A stretch of DNA of 63,389 nucleotides from Alphaproteobacteria bacterium (GCA_021325385.1 JAJPHH010000119.1:1-63389), one strand, 5' to 3'; positions 24,668-33,918 are shown, counted from the stretch's first letter. Notes: generated by a model not told the origin, from the sequence alone. Numbers and translations are program-made.

Positions 24668-25037
24668 GTCATTGCGAGCGAAGCGAAGCAATCCATTCAT
24701 AGAGCGAGGGAGTCGTAAAGGTCTTTCCACTTTGGGTTGACGCCCTGGACCAAAGCGACTTTCTTCGCTCGGCTGCCTGCTTTGATTTGTTTCTCGCGCG
24801 CAATGGCGTCGATCATACGATCGTAGTGCTCGTACCAGACGAGCAGCTTGCAGCCGTACTGCTTTGTAAACCCTCCGAACGCATCTGCTTTGTGCTGATG
24901 GACACGCTGCGCCAGGTTGGAGGTGACGCCCGTGTACAGAGTGCCGTATGGCGCGCTCGCCATGATGTACACGCAGGGTCGTCTCACTTGCCCTTCCTCG
25001 CCCTACGACTGGATTGCTTCGCTTCGCTCGCAATGAC
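24668..25037. repeat. palindromic repeat family B arms flanking a GIY-YIG gene
   Basis: The left arm (24668-24703) begins GTCATTGCGAGCGAAGCGAA and the right arm (about 25010-25037) is its inverted complement ending CTCGCAATGAC. Elsewhere in the window the same two arms lie only 20-30 bases apart; here 300 bases containing one nuclease gene separate them. The nuclease stop codon (24697-24699) is inside the left arm. Confidence 0.85.
24697..24987 (-). CDS. small GIY-YIG nuclease domain protein
   Basis: A 96-residue single-domain protein of the GIY-YIG superfamily (UPF0213-like). The signature is spread as VYIMAS...GTLYTGVTSNL, followed by the Arg-containing helix AQRVHQHKADAFGGFTKQY, LLVWYEHYD and the AIAREKQIKAGSRAKK segment that carries the metal-binding glutamate. 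Family proteins nick or cut DNA; cellular roles of these small members are unknown. The gene lies exactly between the two arms of a family-B palindrome, and its stop codon is provided by the arm, so it moves or evolves as part of the repeat. It is isolated from neighbours in transcription, being opposite to fpr. Confidence 0.9.
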   Translation of the reverse strand: MRRPCVYIMASAPYGTLYTGVTSNLAQRVHQHKADAFGGFTKQYGCKLLVWYEHYDRMIDAIAREKQIKAGSRAKKVALVQGVNPKWKDLYDSLAL

Positions 25038-25177
25038 GCGTGGAAACACGCCCTGTCCTCTGTGGCCCCATAAAAAATTATTCACCCGCCTCTCGTCAAA
25101 TTATTTTGATCGTCCGCGCTCCTGCGTCGCGTCGCAAACTGACTTAGCCTCGCCGCGCTCGAGCAAAGGAGCGATCC

Positions 25178-25782
25178 ATGTCCATGTTCCTGCGAAGCCT
25201 CGCCGCCGCCCTCGTCCTTGTCGCCTCCGCCTCCTTCGCCGACGCGCAGAACGTTCGCCTCCGCGGGACGATCGACAGCGTCAGCGGCGATACGCTCGTC
25301 GTCCACACGCGCAGCGGCGAAACGGCGACGGTGCATTTAAAGCAGCCGGCGCACATCGCCGCCTTGGTCAAGGCGGATCTTGCCGACATCAAGCCGGGCC
25401 TGTTCATCGGGGCGGCCGCCGAGCCGGGTCCGGACGGCGCCTTGAAGGCGCTGGAGGTCCATATCTTCCCTGAATCGATGCGCGGAACCGGCGAAGGCTT
25501 CCGCCCCGTCGATCTGACGCCGAAGAGCTCGATGACCAACGGCAATATTTCCGCGAGGTCGAGGGCGCCGATGGACCGAAGCTGACCGTGACTTACAGAG
25601 GCGGCGAGCAGACGATCGTTATCGACAAAGGGACGCCGATTGTCGCCCTGACCAAAGGCGCCGAGGATGATCTCAAACCCGGCGCCGGCGTGATCGTCTA
25701 CACAACGGGGAAGGACGCCGGCGGCGCGTACGAAGCGGCCCAGGTCGTCGTCGGCCGCAACGGCGTCAACCCGCCGATGTAA
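25178..25782 (+). pseudogene. secreted DUF5666-like OB-fold protein, split by a one-base frameshift
   Basis: The first frame (25178-25585) gives a signal peptide ending ADAQ and a repeat-like beta domain (RLRGTIDSVSGDTLVVHTRSG, ADIKPGLFIGAAA, EVHIFPESMRGTGEGFRPVDL). After SSMTNGNIS the frame degenerates, and the expected continuation EVEGADGPKLTVTYRGGEQ is in the next frame from 25555, running to GRNGVNPPM and a stop at 25782. The two parts together form one protein of about 200 residues, as known for this periplasmic family (function unknown, often annotated DUF5666-like). A single missing base near 25553-25555 explains it. Either a recent mutation or an assembly error; no slippery run supports programmed shifting. 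Confidence 0.8.
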
Positions 25783-25886
25783 TTTTTGAGCGTCACGGCG
25801 TTCGCAATCGGCCGAGTACAAACGCGGCGCCGAAGCCCCTCTCCCGGCGAAGCTACGAGAGCGACTTCAGCGCCGAGCTTTACGCC

Positions 25887-27683
25887 TCACGCCGCCGCTG
25901 CGTCCAGCAAGCGTAATTGCGTCTTTTCGCGTCCGCCATAGCGATTGATCGCCAAGGCGCCGGCGAGGTGGACGAGCTGGCCGCGGCGATCGCCCAAAAA
26001 AGCCCCGAGCGCGCCGCGCGCCGCGCGGAACGCGATCGCCTCGATGATTTGCCCATCGCCCGCCGCTGCGCGCACGCGCATATGGTCGGCGCCGACCTGG
26101 ACCACGTCGACGAGGCGGTGGTTGGCGAAGGCGAAGATCGGCTCGGGATTGCCCGCGCCGAACGGGCCGGCCCGCTCGATGGAATGGACGAGGGCCGGTA
26201 TCGCGCCGCCCGCCGCCAAAGCCGCGTCGATGTCGAGCGCGGCGTTGGCGTTGGCGAGCGCCACCGCCGCGGCCAACTTCTCTTCGAGGAAAGCGCGGAA
26301 CTCGCCGAGCCGCGTCTTCTCCAACGTGACGCCCGCCGCCATGGCGTGACCGCCGCCCTTGAGCAGAAGGCCGGCCTCGACCGCAGCGCGCACGACGCGA
26401 CCGAGGTCGACGCCGGCGATCGATCGGCCCGAGCCGGTCGCGGCCGCGCCGTTCAAGCTCAAGGCGAAAGCCGGCCGGTTGAAGCGCTCCTTCAAGCGCG
26501 CGGCCACGAGGCCGACGACGCCGTGCCGCCAATCGGCGCCGGCGACGACGATCGCCGCGCCGCGCTCTTCGAGGCCGAGCGCCGCCAGCGCCTCGGCCTC
26601 CGCCGCTTCGAGCGTCGCCAGCTCGATCTGCTGGCGCTCGCGGTTCAAGCGATCGAGCTCCTCCGCGATCGCGCGCGCCTCCAATTCGTCGCGGCTCATC
26701 AGCAGCTTGACGCCGAGCGCGGCGTCGCCGATCCGGCCGCCGGCATTGATCCGCGGCCCGACAAGAAAGCCGAGATGGTAGGGCCGCGGCGGCCCATCCG
26801 CCCCGGCAATGTCGAGCAAGGCGGCGAGGCCTGGCCGGCGGCGCCGGCTCATCGCTTGCAGGCCCTTGACGACGAAAGCGCGATTGAGGCCGGCCAGCGG
26901 CACGACGTCGGCTACCGCGCCGAGCGCGACGAGGTCCAAAGCTTCGAGCAGATCGGGCGCTGCTTTGCCGCTCCAGAAGCCGGCCTGGCGCAGCGCGCGA
27001 TTGAGCGCCACCAGCGCCATATAGACGACGCCAGCGGCGCTGAGATAGCCGAGACCGGAAAGGTCGTCCTGCCGATTGGGATCGACCAAGGCGAGCGCCG
27101 GCGGCAGAATTTCGGGCGCCTGGTGATGGTCGAAGACGACGACGTCCAAGCCCAGCGCCTTGGCTTCGGCGAAAGCCTCATGGCTGGTCGCGCCGCAATC
27201 GACCGTGACGACGAGGCTCGCCCCGGCTTCGGCGAAGCCGCGCAGCGCCGCGACATTCGGGCCATAGCCTTCGAAGACGCGATCCGGAATATGGATCATC
27301 GGCTGCAAGCCGCAGGCCTGCAGATATTCGGCCAGCAAGGCCGCCGAGGTCGCGCCGTCGACGTCGTAGTCGCCGAAAATGGCTATCTTTTCCCCTCGCG
27401 TCACGGCCGTCACGAGCCGCGCCGTCGCGGTCTCCATGTCGCGCAGCGCAAAAGGCTCCGGCATCAGATCGCGGATGGTCGGATCGAGATATTTCTCGGC
27501 CTGTTCCGCCGTGACGCCGCGTCCGGCCAGGACCCGCGCCATCAGATCGGGCAGGCCAGCGATCTGCGCGATCGCGAGGGCCTGCGCCTCGCCCGCCGCG
27601 TCCAGCCGCGGCCGCCAAGGCCGGCCGAGCGCCGAACGCTCGACATCGAGGAAAAAGCGGGGCTTGTTGGCGAAGTCGAGCAT
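25887..27683 (-). CDS. recJ: single-stranded-DNA-specific exonuclease RecJ
   Basis: 598 residues. The DHH phosphoesterase core has GDYDVDGATS (Asp105, Asp107, Asp109), a CGATSHEA loop and VVFDHHQAP; the DHHA1 domain has the GGGHAMAAG motif near residue 440 and a C-terminal OB-fold follows. RecJ degrades 5'-ended single strands in recombination and mismatch or base excision repair, using Mn2+/Mg2+. The ATG at 27683 begins the family N terminus (MLDFANKPRFFLDVERS); 34 additional upstream codons in the same frame translate a family-B repeat and were rejected. Confidence 0.95.
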   Translation of the reverse strand: MLDFANKPRFFLDVERSALGRPWRPRLDAAGEAQALAIAQIAGLPDLMARVLAGRGVTAEQAEKYLDPTIRDLMPEPFALRDMETATARLVTAVTRGEKIAIFGDYDVDGATSAALLAEYLQACGLQPMIHIPDRVFEGYGPNVAALRGFAEAGASLVVTVDCGATSHEAFAEAKALGLDVVVFDHHQAPEILPPALALVDPNRQDDLSGLGYLSAAGVVYMALVALNRALRQAGFWSGKAAPDLLEALDLVALGAVADVVPLAGLNRAFVVKGLQAMSRRRRPGLAALLDIAGADGPPRPYHLGFLVGPRINAGGRIGDAALGVKLLMSRDELEARAIAEELDRLNRERQQIELATLEAAEAEALAALGLEERGAAIVVAGADWRHGVVGLVAARLKERFNRPAFALSLNGAAATGSGRSIAGVDLGRVVRAAVEAGLLLKGGGHAMAAGVTLEKTRLGEFRAFLEEKLAAAVALANANAALDIDAALAAGGAIPALVHSIERAGPFGAGNPEPIFAFANHRLVDVVQVGADHMRVRAAAGDGQIIEAIAFRAARGALGAFLGDRRGQLVHLAGALAINRYGGREKTQLRLLDAAAA

Positions 27684-27704
27684 GTGAGTCGGTATGCGCC
27701 GACC

Positions 27705-27789
27705 GTCATTGCGAGGAGCGAAGCGACGAAGCAATCCCTTCACAGAGCGATGTCCTATGAATGGATTGCTTCGCTTCGCTCGCAATGAC
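27705..27789. repeat. palindromic repeat family B, copy 4
   Basis: Left arm GTCATTGCGAGGAGCGAAGC from 27705, right arm GGATTGCTTCGCTTCGCTCG ending CAATGAC at 27789, with CCTATGAATGG before the right arm. It lies 21 bases upstream of the recJ start and may separate recJ from the restriction-modification gene. Confidence 0.88.
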
Positions 27790-27891
27790 GGGAGCGATTC
27801 GGTCTCGCTTCGTTCTAATGGGGGCGCGCCGGATTCGCCACCGGCCCCGCGAGCTTTCCCCAGCGCGAATGCGCGCCGTCTCAGGCGCGCG

Positions 27892-30811
27892 TCACGTCGC
27901 GCCCTCTTCTTTCCCTTCAGCGGCTGCGCGCTCGAGGTTCAGCTTCAGCAATCGGGCGAGCGCGTCCTCGATGGCGATGTCCTCCGGCCAGCCGTAAGCC
28001 GCGGCGACGGCGCGATCGAGCTCGTCATGCGCGTCGGCGAGCCAGCGCGGGCGCTGGTTGTAGAGATTGGTCAGCGTGCGCTCCTTGAGCTTGACCGCGG
28101 CCTCAGCGTTCTTCGGCAAAATACGATCGGGATAGCGCGCCGGCGCCTCGCCCGGCGCGGCGGTCGGCGTGACTTCCGGGACGATCTCGACGAGGTCGGG
28201 CGGGTTGAGCCAAGCTTGCCGCAGATCGTCGAGCTTCTTGGCCGCGGCGGCGATGCGCTTGGCGCGCCGATCGTGGGCGTATTCGCGCGCCGGGATATTC
28301 GGTGTCAGGCCTTCGGGGAAGGGAAAGGTTTCGAACGTGGTGGTGGGCGTGTAGCGCGGCCGGTCTTCTAAGGATGTGCCTAGACGAAGCGACCATTCCT
28401 CGTGAAAGCGTGAATGCAGGATACCAAACGCCGTATCGTCGTCACGAGCGATAACAGTCAGGTTCTTATCGGGTCCCGTCGTCATATCGATCCATACGAA
28501 CACTCGGTGCTTTGCAATTTCAGGAATAACGATCATTCTTGTTACATAAGCGGCGGCGTGGACAAGCTCGGGTCGCGGTCGCCATAACCGCCACCAATCA
28601 AAATCCGATATAGCGCTTGCCTGACGGAAGGGTTTGACCTTTGTAGCCGCGTGTTCGAACGGTTGCTGATATAACGCGGCCTCTTTCTCCGATAGGTTGC
28701 TAAAATCGATCAGCCATTTGTCGCGGCGGCGACGTACCACATCGATCCCGTTCCAATATGGCCGAAGTACATCAGAATTAGGCCTTTTGTTTACGTTGAT
28801 CGGGGCCAGAAGCCAAGAACGAGCAACGGTCCCATCTACGTCAAACGGGCCACTTTTCTGTATTCCCACAAAAGAAGCGCCCTCATTCTCGCGAAGTCGG
28901 GCCGCCGTCGGCAAGTTGGTTCCGGTACTCAAATCCGAATGAATTTTCGCTACCTCCCGCCCATCCAAGCGGCTCGCCTGCTCCGGTATCGACGCAAAGC
29001 AAATCAAGCTCACTCGAACAGCGGCGCCTTCCACCGTCCAAGGCTCATCGGAATGGGCCTCAAAAATCTTCAAATCTCGGGAAATAGCGTCAAGGACAAG
29101 CCGATTCTTTCCCCCTCTAATCGAATTCGTCGCGACAAGCCCTACCCGGCTAGCCTTTCCGGCGGCTACCGCTGAGCGCGCTTTCTCGAACCACCAACAG
29201 ACAAGATCAGAGAATGGAGATAGACGGCCTTCATAAGTTTTCCTCAACGCTCGAACATAGTCGACGCCGAGGCCGCTCATCATCTTCTTTGTACCTAGAA
29301 ATGGCGGATTCCCGATGATGAAATCCGCCTCCGGCCATTCCGCCTCGACGAATCCGTCCCTTCGATCGCTGGCCACCAGCGCGTCCCGGCATTCGATCGT
29401 GTCGAGCTTGCGCAGCACGGGCCGGGGATGATGGCTGATCGCGTTGCGCACGCGCCATTGAATGTCGCCGATCCAGATCGTCGTGCGGGCGAGCTCGGCG
29501 GCCAAAGGATTGATCTCGATCCCATGCAATATTTCCGGCCCGACGCGCGGCACGACGCGGCCGAGATGCAGCTCCTCACATTCGAGGATGGCGCGATATT
29601 CGAGGTCCTTGACCGCCTGCAACGCGAGATAGAGGAAATTGCCCGAGCCGCAGGCGGGGTCGAGAATGCGCAAGGCGCAGAGCCCGTCGATGAATTTGTC
29701 GCGCGCCACCTCCGCCTTGGCGCGCGCCGCCTCGAACCGCTTTTCCAAATTCTTGCTGGCATGGCGTCCGTTCGGCCCTTTTTCGGCGAGAACCGGCGCC
29801 ATGATCGCCTCGATCTCTTTCTTGGCCTCCGCCCAGCGCGCGCGCAACGGCCGCATCACGACCGGCTCGACGATCATCATGATCTTGTCGGGGTCGGTGT
29901 AATGGGCGCCGATCTGCGCGCGCTTGTCGGGATCGAGAAAGCGTTCGAACAACGTGCCGAAAATCGTCGGGTCGATCAGCGCCCAATCGAGGCTGGCCGC
30001 CGCGAAGAGAAGGCCGATTTCGCCCTCCTCCAGCGGCAGCGCGCCGCGGCCGTCGAACAGGCCGCCGTTGAAATGGGCGATGTCCTCTAGGTCGAAGTCG
30101 CCGCCCTTCTCCATATCGGCGAACAGCCGGTCGAGAAACTTCTTCGCTTGGCCCGGCTTGCGCTCCGCTGTCTGCAGCAAGCGCCGCCACAATCCATTCG
30201 GCAATAGGCCGACCGAGTCGGCGAAGAAGCAGAAGACGAGCTGATTGACGAAATGAGCAACGGCCTCGCGATCGGAATTGCGATGCTGCAAGCGGTCGGA
30301 AATCGTCTGAAATTTGTCCGCCGCCTCCTTGGTGAGCGCGGCGCGCGTGCGCTTGGAGCGCAGCGCCTCAGGATTGTGAAAAACCGCCTGGAGGACGGCG
30401 AGATTCTTCGGCTCGGCGAGGTCGTCGATGTCGAACTCGTATTTCGCCGGAACTTCCGTTGGTCCAGCGCGTCTCGATGCGAAAGAGATGCGTATCGCAG
30501 GCGACGTGTATCGGCGGATTTTCAAGCGCGGCTGCGTAACGCGTCAATTGGACCAGCGCTTCGTCGAGGCTGCGCTTCTTCTTCTTGTATTCCCAGGCGA
30601 AGAAGCCCTTTTTCCAGACATCGGCGTAGCCTTCGCCGCCGCCTGTCTTGGGCGCGCCCTTCTCGAACGTGAAATGATCCCCGACCGGATCGTCCTGGGC
30701 GGGCGTCGGATGGTCAAACAACCGGCAAAGGTCGATAAAATGCTCCTGCGCGCTGGCCCGCTCGGTCAGCGCCACCCGTCGCCATTTTCGGATGAATTCT
30801 TGAGGAGTCAT
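27892..30811 (-). pseudogene. MmeI-like type IIG restriction-modification enzyme, disrupted by a frameshift
   Basis: The two frames together encode about 960 residues in the MmeI order. The first frame (30811 down to about 30460) begins MTPQEFIRKWR and has the nuclease site Asp64, Glu74, Lys76 (D-x9-E-x-K). At about 30455-30462 one extra base shifts the frame; the second frame continues from TEVPAKYEFDIDDL through a helical spacer to the methyltransferase: motif I DPACGSGNF, motif IV NPPF, then a target recognition domain and a C-terminal helical part. The fused enzyme would methylate adenine on one strand and cut at a distance. As read, the nuclease is truncated, while the methyltransferase could start from an ATG at 30525. 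The target recognition part (about 28350-29280) has visibly lower GC than the rest. Confidence 0.85.
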
Positions 30812-30947
30812 TCGCGTCCGATTAGCACGAGTCGTCGGGTTCCGACGAAACGGCGCGCACAGAGATGTGGAAAGCGGCGCACCCGGGTTCGACAGTGTCG
30901 CTTGGGCCGCAATAGTATAGCGCCGACCAGCATGAGCCAGAGGCCCG

Positions 30948-31163
30948 ATGACCGTCGGCCAGACGATTTGGGCTCTGGCGACCAGCGTCGGCGCCGTCGC
31001 GCTGCCGGTCGCCTCGGCGCCATTGTTTCTCGCCGTCAACGCCTTGCGGCAGGCGTTCCGGCCGTCGAGCGACGCGCGCGACGCGGCGCGGCTGCATTTC
31101 TGGATGGCGGCGGCGAATGACGGCGCCGCGATCGAGGAGAAAGCCGATGCGCTTGCGGCTTGA
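30948..31163 (+). CDS. small putative membrane protein upstream of ogt
   Basis: A 71-residue reading frame with a hydrophobic helix (about residues 8-33) followed by a short charged cytoplasmic tail. Its end overlaps the ogt start by 17 bases, which suggests translational coupling. I recognise no family. The codon use and position between the divergent restriction-modification gene and ogt make it plausible, but it could be a chance frame. Confidence 0.4.
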   Translation: MTVGQTIWALATSVGAVALPVASAPLFLAVNALRQAFRPSSDARDAARLHFWMAAANDGAAIEEKADALAA

Positions 31164-31683
31164 CCGGCTCGCCTCGCCGATCGGGACGATCCTTCTCGTC
31201 ACGGATGAAGACGGCGCGTTGCGCGCGCTGGATTTCGAGGATTGCGAGCCGCGCATGCTGAAGCTTCTTCGTTGCTATTGCGGCGCGGCGGAGCTTGCGG
31301 AGGGCGGCGCCGCGCCGACATCGGCGAGGCGCGCGCTCGACGCTTATTTTGCCGGCGATCTCGACGGCTTGGCCTCGGTGCGGATCGCGACCGGCGGCTC
31401 GCCCTTCCAACGCGAAGTCTGGACCGCGCTCCGGGCGATTCCGGCCGGCGCGACGACGAGCTATGGCCAACTCGCCGCGAAACTCCGCCGGCCAACCGCC
31501 AGCCGCGCCGTCGGCCTCGCCAATGGCGCCAATCCGATCGCCATTGTCGTGCCCTGCCACCGGGTGATCGGCGCGGACGGCGCGCTCACCGGCTATGGCG
31601 GCGGCCTAGCGCGCAAACGCTGGCTGCTCGACCATGAGCGCCAGGTCGCTTTCGCCACAGACGAGCGCCGCAACTCGGTCTAG
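31147..31683 (+). CDS. ogt: methylated-DNA--protein-cysteine methyltransferase
   Basis: 178 residues. The suicidal acceptor cysteine is in IVVPCHRVIGADGALTGYGG, the invariant PCHRV motif, preceded by FQREVWTALRAIPAGATTSYGQLA (helix-turn-helix that enters the DNA minor groove) and the ASRAVGLANGANP arginine finger region. It transfers O6-alkyl groups from guanine to itself. The ATG at 31147, preceded by GAGGAGA, was preferred over an ATG ten codons upstream. There is no AdaA domain, so this is the constitutive Ogt type. Confidence 0.95.
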   Translation: MRLRLDRLASPIGTILLVTDEDGALRALDFEDCEPRMLKLLRCYCGAAELAEGGAAPTSARRALDAYFAGDLDGLASVRIATGGSPFQREVWTALRAIPAGATTSYGQLAAKLRRPTASRAVGLANGANPIAIVVPCHRVIGADGALTGYGGGLARKRWLLDHERQVAFATDERRNSV

Positions 31684-31756
31684 TCCTGCCGAACATTGGC
31701 CTCGAGGACCGCAAAATGCGAACGTCGAGGCGAGATAAGTCGCGGACCGGCGAATC

Positions 31757-33043
31757 ATGGCGAAAGATCAGTTCGAAGTCGTCGTCATCGGCGGCGGCGC
31801 GGCCGGCGTCGCCGCGGCGCGGCGGCTGCGCGACGCCGGCCTCGACGCGCTGCTGGTCGAAGCCCGCGACCGCCTCGGCGGGCGGGCGTGGACGAAGGAG
31901 GTCGCAGGTTTCGCCCTCGATCTCGGTTGCGGCTGGCTCCATTCCGCGGATGTCAATCCGTGGCGAGAAATCGCCGAGCGCCGAGGCCTCGCGGTCGACC
32001 GCACCCCGCCGCCCTGGAGCCGACCGCAGGCCCAGACCGGCTTTTCCAAAGCTGAGCAAAGCGCTTTCATCGAAACCTTAATGCGCTTTCGCAATCGCGC
32101 CGACGCGGCCGGAGAGGACGGGCCGGACCGGCCGGCGGCGGCGCTGCTGCTCAAATCGGACGAGCGCTGGCGGCCAATGTTGGACGCGATCAGCACGTTC
32201 TATAGCGGCGCCGAGCTCGACCGCGTCTCCGTCCAAGATCTCGCCCGCTACGAGGATACCGGCGTCAACTGGCGCCTCGCCTCCGGCTATGGCGCGCTCG
32301 TCGCTGTCTATGGCGCGGGTCTTCCGACGCGGCTCGGCTGCCCGGTCGAGCGGATCGATCGGCGTGGGCGGCGCCTGCGGTTGGAGACGCCGGATGGTCC
32401 AATCGTCGCCGACGCGGCGATCGTCACCCTCCCGAGCGACGTCATCGCCGCGAAACCTAGTCTGTTCCTGCCCGCCCTGCCCGACAAGACGGAGGCCGCG
32501 GCCGGCCTGCCTCTGGGGCTCGCCGACAAGCTGTTCCTGTCGCTGGCCGAGCCGGAGCAATTCGAGAAGGACAGCCGCTGCTTCGGCCGAACCGACCGCG
32601 CCGGCACGGCGGCCTATCATTTGCGGCCGTTCGGCCGGCCGATGATCGAATCCTATTTCGGCGGCGCTCTCGCCGCCGAACTCGAAAAGGGCGGCGAACA
32701 GTCGTTCTTCGAGTGCGCCGCCGAGGAGCTCGTCGGCCTGTTCGGCGCAGATTTCCGACGCCGGATCAAGCCGCTCGCTTATCACGGCTGGGCGGCCGAT
32801 CCGTTCGCCCGCGGCTCGTATTCCTACGCTCTGCCCGGCAAGGCCGATTGCCGCGCGGCGCTCGCCGCGCCCGTCGACAATCGTCTGTTCTTCGCCGGGG
32901 AAGCCTGCTCGCGCGAAGATTTCTCGACGGCGCATGGCGCGTACCGCACCGGAATGGCCGCTGCGGAGCAGGCGATCGCGGCGCTGCGCGGCGCGAAGGC
33001 GGCGGCGCAGACCCGCGGAGCTAATGTTTCGACGATCGAATAG
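31757..33043 (+). CDS. FAD-dependent amine oxidase family protein
   Basis: 428 residues. The N-terminal dinucleotide fold has VVVIGGGAAGVAAARRL (FAD pyrophosphate loop), the ribose-binding acidic LLVEARDRLGGRAWT with the GGR motif typical of monoamine oxidase/phytoene desaturase enzymes, and near the C terminus RLFFAGEACSREDFSTAHGAYRTGMAAAE closes the FAD site. Members oxidise amines, polyamines or amino acids and make hydrogen peroxide. No signal peptide is visible, so it should be cytoplasmic. The substrate is unknown and the neighbours give no clue. Confidence 0.88.
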   Translation: MAKDQFEVVVIGGGAAGVAAARRLRDAGLDALLVEARDRLGGRAWTKEVAGFALDLGCGWLHSADVNPWREIAERRGLAVDRTPPPWSRPQAQTGFSKAEQSAFIETLMRFRNRADAAGEDGPDRPAAALLLKSDERWRPMLDAISTFYSGAELDRVSVQDLARYEDTGVNWRLASGYGALVAVYGAGLPTRLGCPVERIDRRGRRLRLETPDGPIVADAAIVTLPSDVIAAKPSLFLPALPDKTEAAAGLPLGLADKLFLSLAEPEQFEKDSRCFGRTDRAGTAAYHLRPFGRPMIESYFGGALAAELEKGGEQSFFECAAEELVGLFGADFRRRIKPLAYHGWAADPFARGSYSYALPGKADCRAALAAPVDNRLFFAGEACSREDFSTAHGAYRTGMAAAEQAIAALRGAKAAAQTRGANVSTIE

Positions 33044-33077
33044 ATGATTTCCACAGCGAGATTGGTATGATCTGGCG

Positions 33078-33491
33078 ATGGGGCGGCGCGTCTTTATCTC
33101 TCATGGCTGGTCCGATAGGTGGGTCGCCGAGCAGATCGCGAGGCGGATAAGGGATGATTGCGGCGCCGATATATTTGTCGACGTATTCGACATCGCAAAG
33201 GGCGATGATTTCGAGGACCGCATCTTTGGCGAATTGCGGCAATGCCAAGAGCTGGTGGTCCTCCTCACGCCATGGTCCGTCGACAGAAACTGGGTTTGGG
33301 TGGAAATTGGCGCAGCGCGCGCTTTGGACCTCAGGATCGTCCCGGTTTTGTATCAAGTGTCGCTGGACGACATTGACCGGGAACGCGGTGGGAAAACTTT
33401 CCTCGGCGGAAAAAATGTCGTTGAAATCAACGACCTTGATCAATACCTGCTGGAGTTAGCCAAGCGGGTTACGGAGAGTGGCGATGGCTAA
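33078..33491 (+). CDS. TIR domain-only protein 1
   Basis: 137 residues, a single TIR domain and nothing else. The N-terminal strand VFISHGWSDRWVAEQIA is the variant box 1, DIFVDVFDIAKGDDF corresponds to the BB loop and LLTPWSVDRNWVWVEIGAA holds the candidate catalytic glutamate Glu76 (the W-x-x-E arrangement of NAD+-consuming TIR domains). Bacterial TIR domains often cleave NAD+ or make cyclic ADP-ribose signals in antiphage defence. The stop overlaps the next start by 8 bases, and the next gene is also a TIR-only protein. GC content is lower than in the flanking genes, which suggests later acquisition. Confidence 0.85.
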   Translation: MGRRVFISHGWSDRWVAEQIARRIRDDCGADIFVDVFDIAKGDDFEDRIFGELRQCQELVVLLTPWSVDRNWVWVEIGAARALDLRIVPVLYQVSLDDIDRERGGKTFLGGKNVVEINDLDQYLLELAKRVTESGDG

Positions 33492-33882
33492 AAGAAAAAT
33501 CTTCTTTTCCTACAGCAGCGACGATCGCGCTTTCGCCGACGAGCTTCGTCACGCGGTGACGACTGGGCGCGACGTCCAAGTGTGGGACGCCGCATCTACG
33601 GTGACTCCGGGACACGCATCGGACGAACTGATCAGCGAGAATCTGAGCAGTTCCGACTTGTTCGTTTATATCGTTCCCGAACGAGAAGGCGCAGGCAAGC
33701 TGTCTTTGATCGAGCTCGGAGCCGCCAAAGCGCTCGGCAAGCGAATTGTGGCTGTTCTGCCGAACAGCGCCAGAGTCGCCAATTCCGCTGTTGCCGCGAA
33801 ATTGGCCGATACGCTCGTTGTCAATCAAGATCGCGGGTCTACCCAGGACATTGCGACGACAATCTTGGAAAAAGCGGCTTAG
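33484..33882 (+). CDS. TIR domain-like protein 2
   Basis: 132 residues (138 - 4 if a GTG at 33478 is used). Box 1 reads KIFFSYSSDDRAFADEL, close to the classical TIR start; the BB-loop region is QVWDAASTVTPGHASDEL and the third segment SSSDLFVYIVPEREG...SLIELGAAKALG places Glu77 at the catalytic position. It is only distantly similar to the preceding TIR protein. The ATG at 33484 lies within the end of that gene (ATGGCTAA), so the two are coupled. No sensor, ATPase or membrane domain is present in either protein, so a partner may be elsewhere or the pair may form its own assembly. Confidence 0.82.
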   Translation: MAKRKIFFSYSSDDRAFADELRHAVTTGRDVQVWDAASTVTPGHASDELISENLSSSDLFVYIVPEREGAGKLSLIELGAAKALGKRIVAVLPNSARVANSAVAAKLADTLVVNQDRGSTQDIATTILEKAA

Positions 33883-33918
33883 GCAAACGCGCCGCCGCGG
33901 AGCGCGAACGCGGCCGCC

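Noticed and set aside
24668-25037. Insertion sequence with a classical transposase
   Set aside because: The only gene between the arms is a GIY-YIG nuclease; no DDE or HUH transposase was seen anywhere in the window.
25540-25600. Programmed ribosomal frameshift in the DUF5666-like gene
   Set aside because: No slippery heptamer or downstream pseudoknot is evident; a simple one-base deletion explains the break.
27684-27785. Longer start for RecJ
   Set aside because: The additional 34 codons translate a family-B repeat and have no similarity to RecJ.
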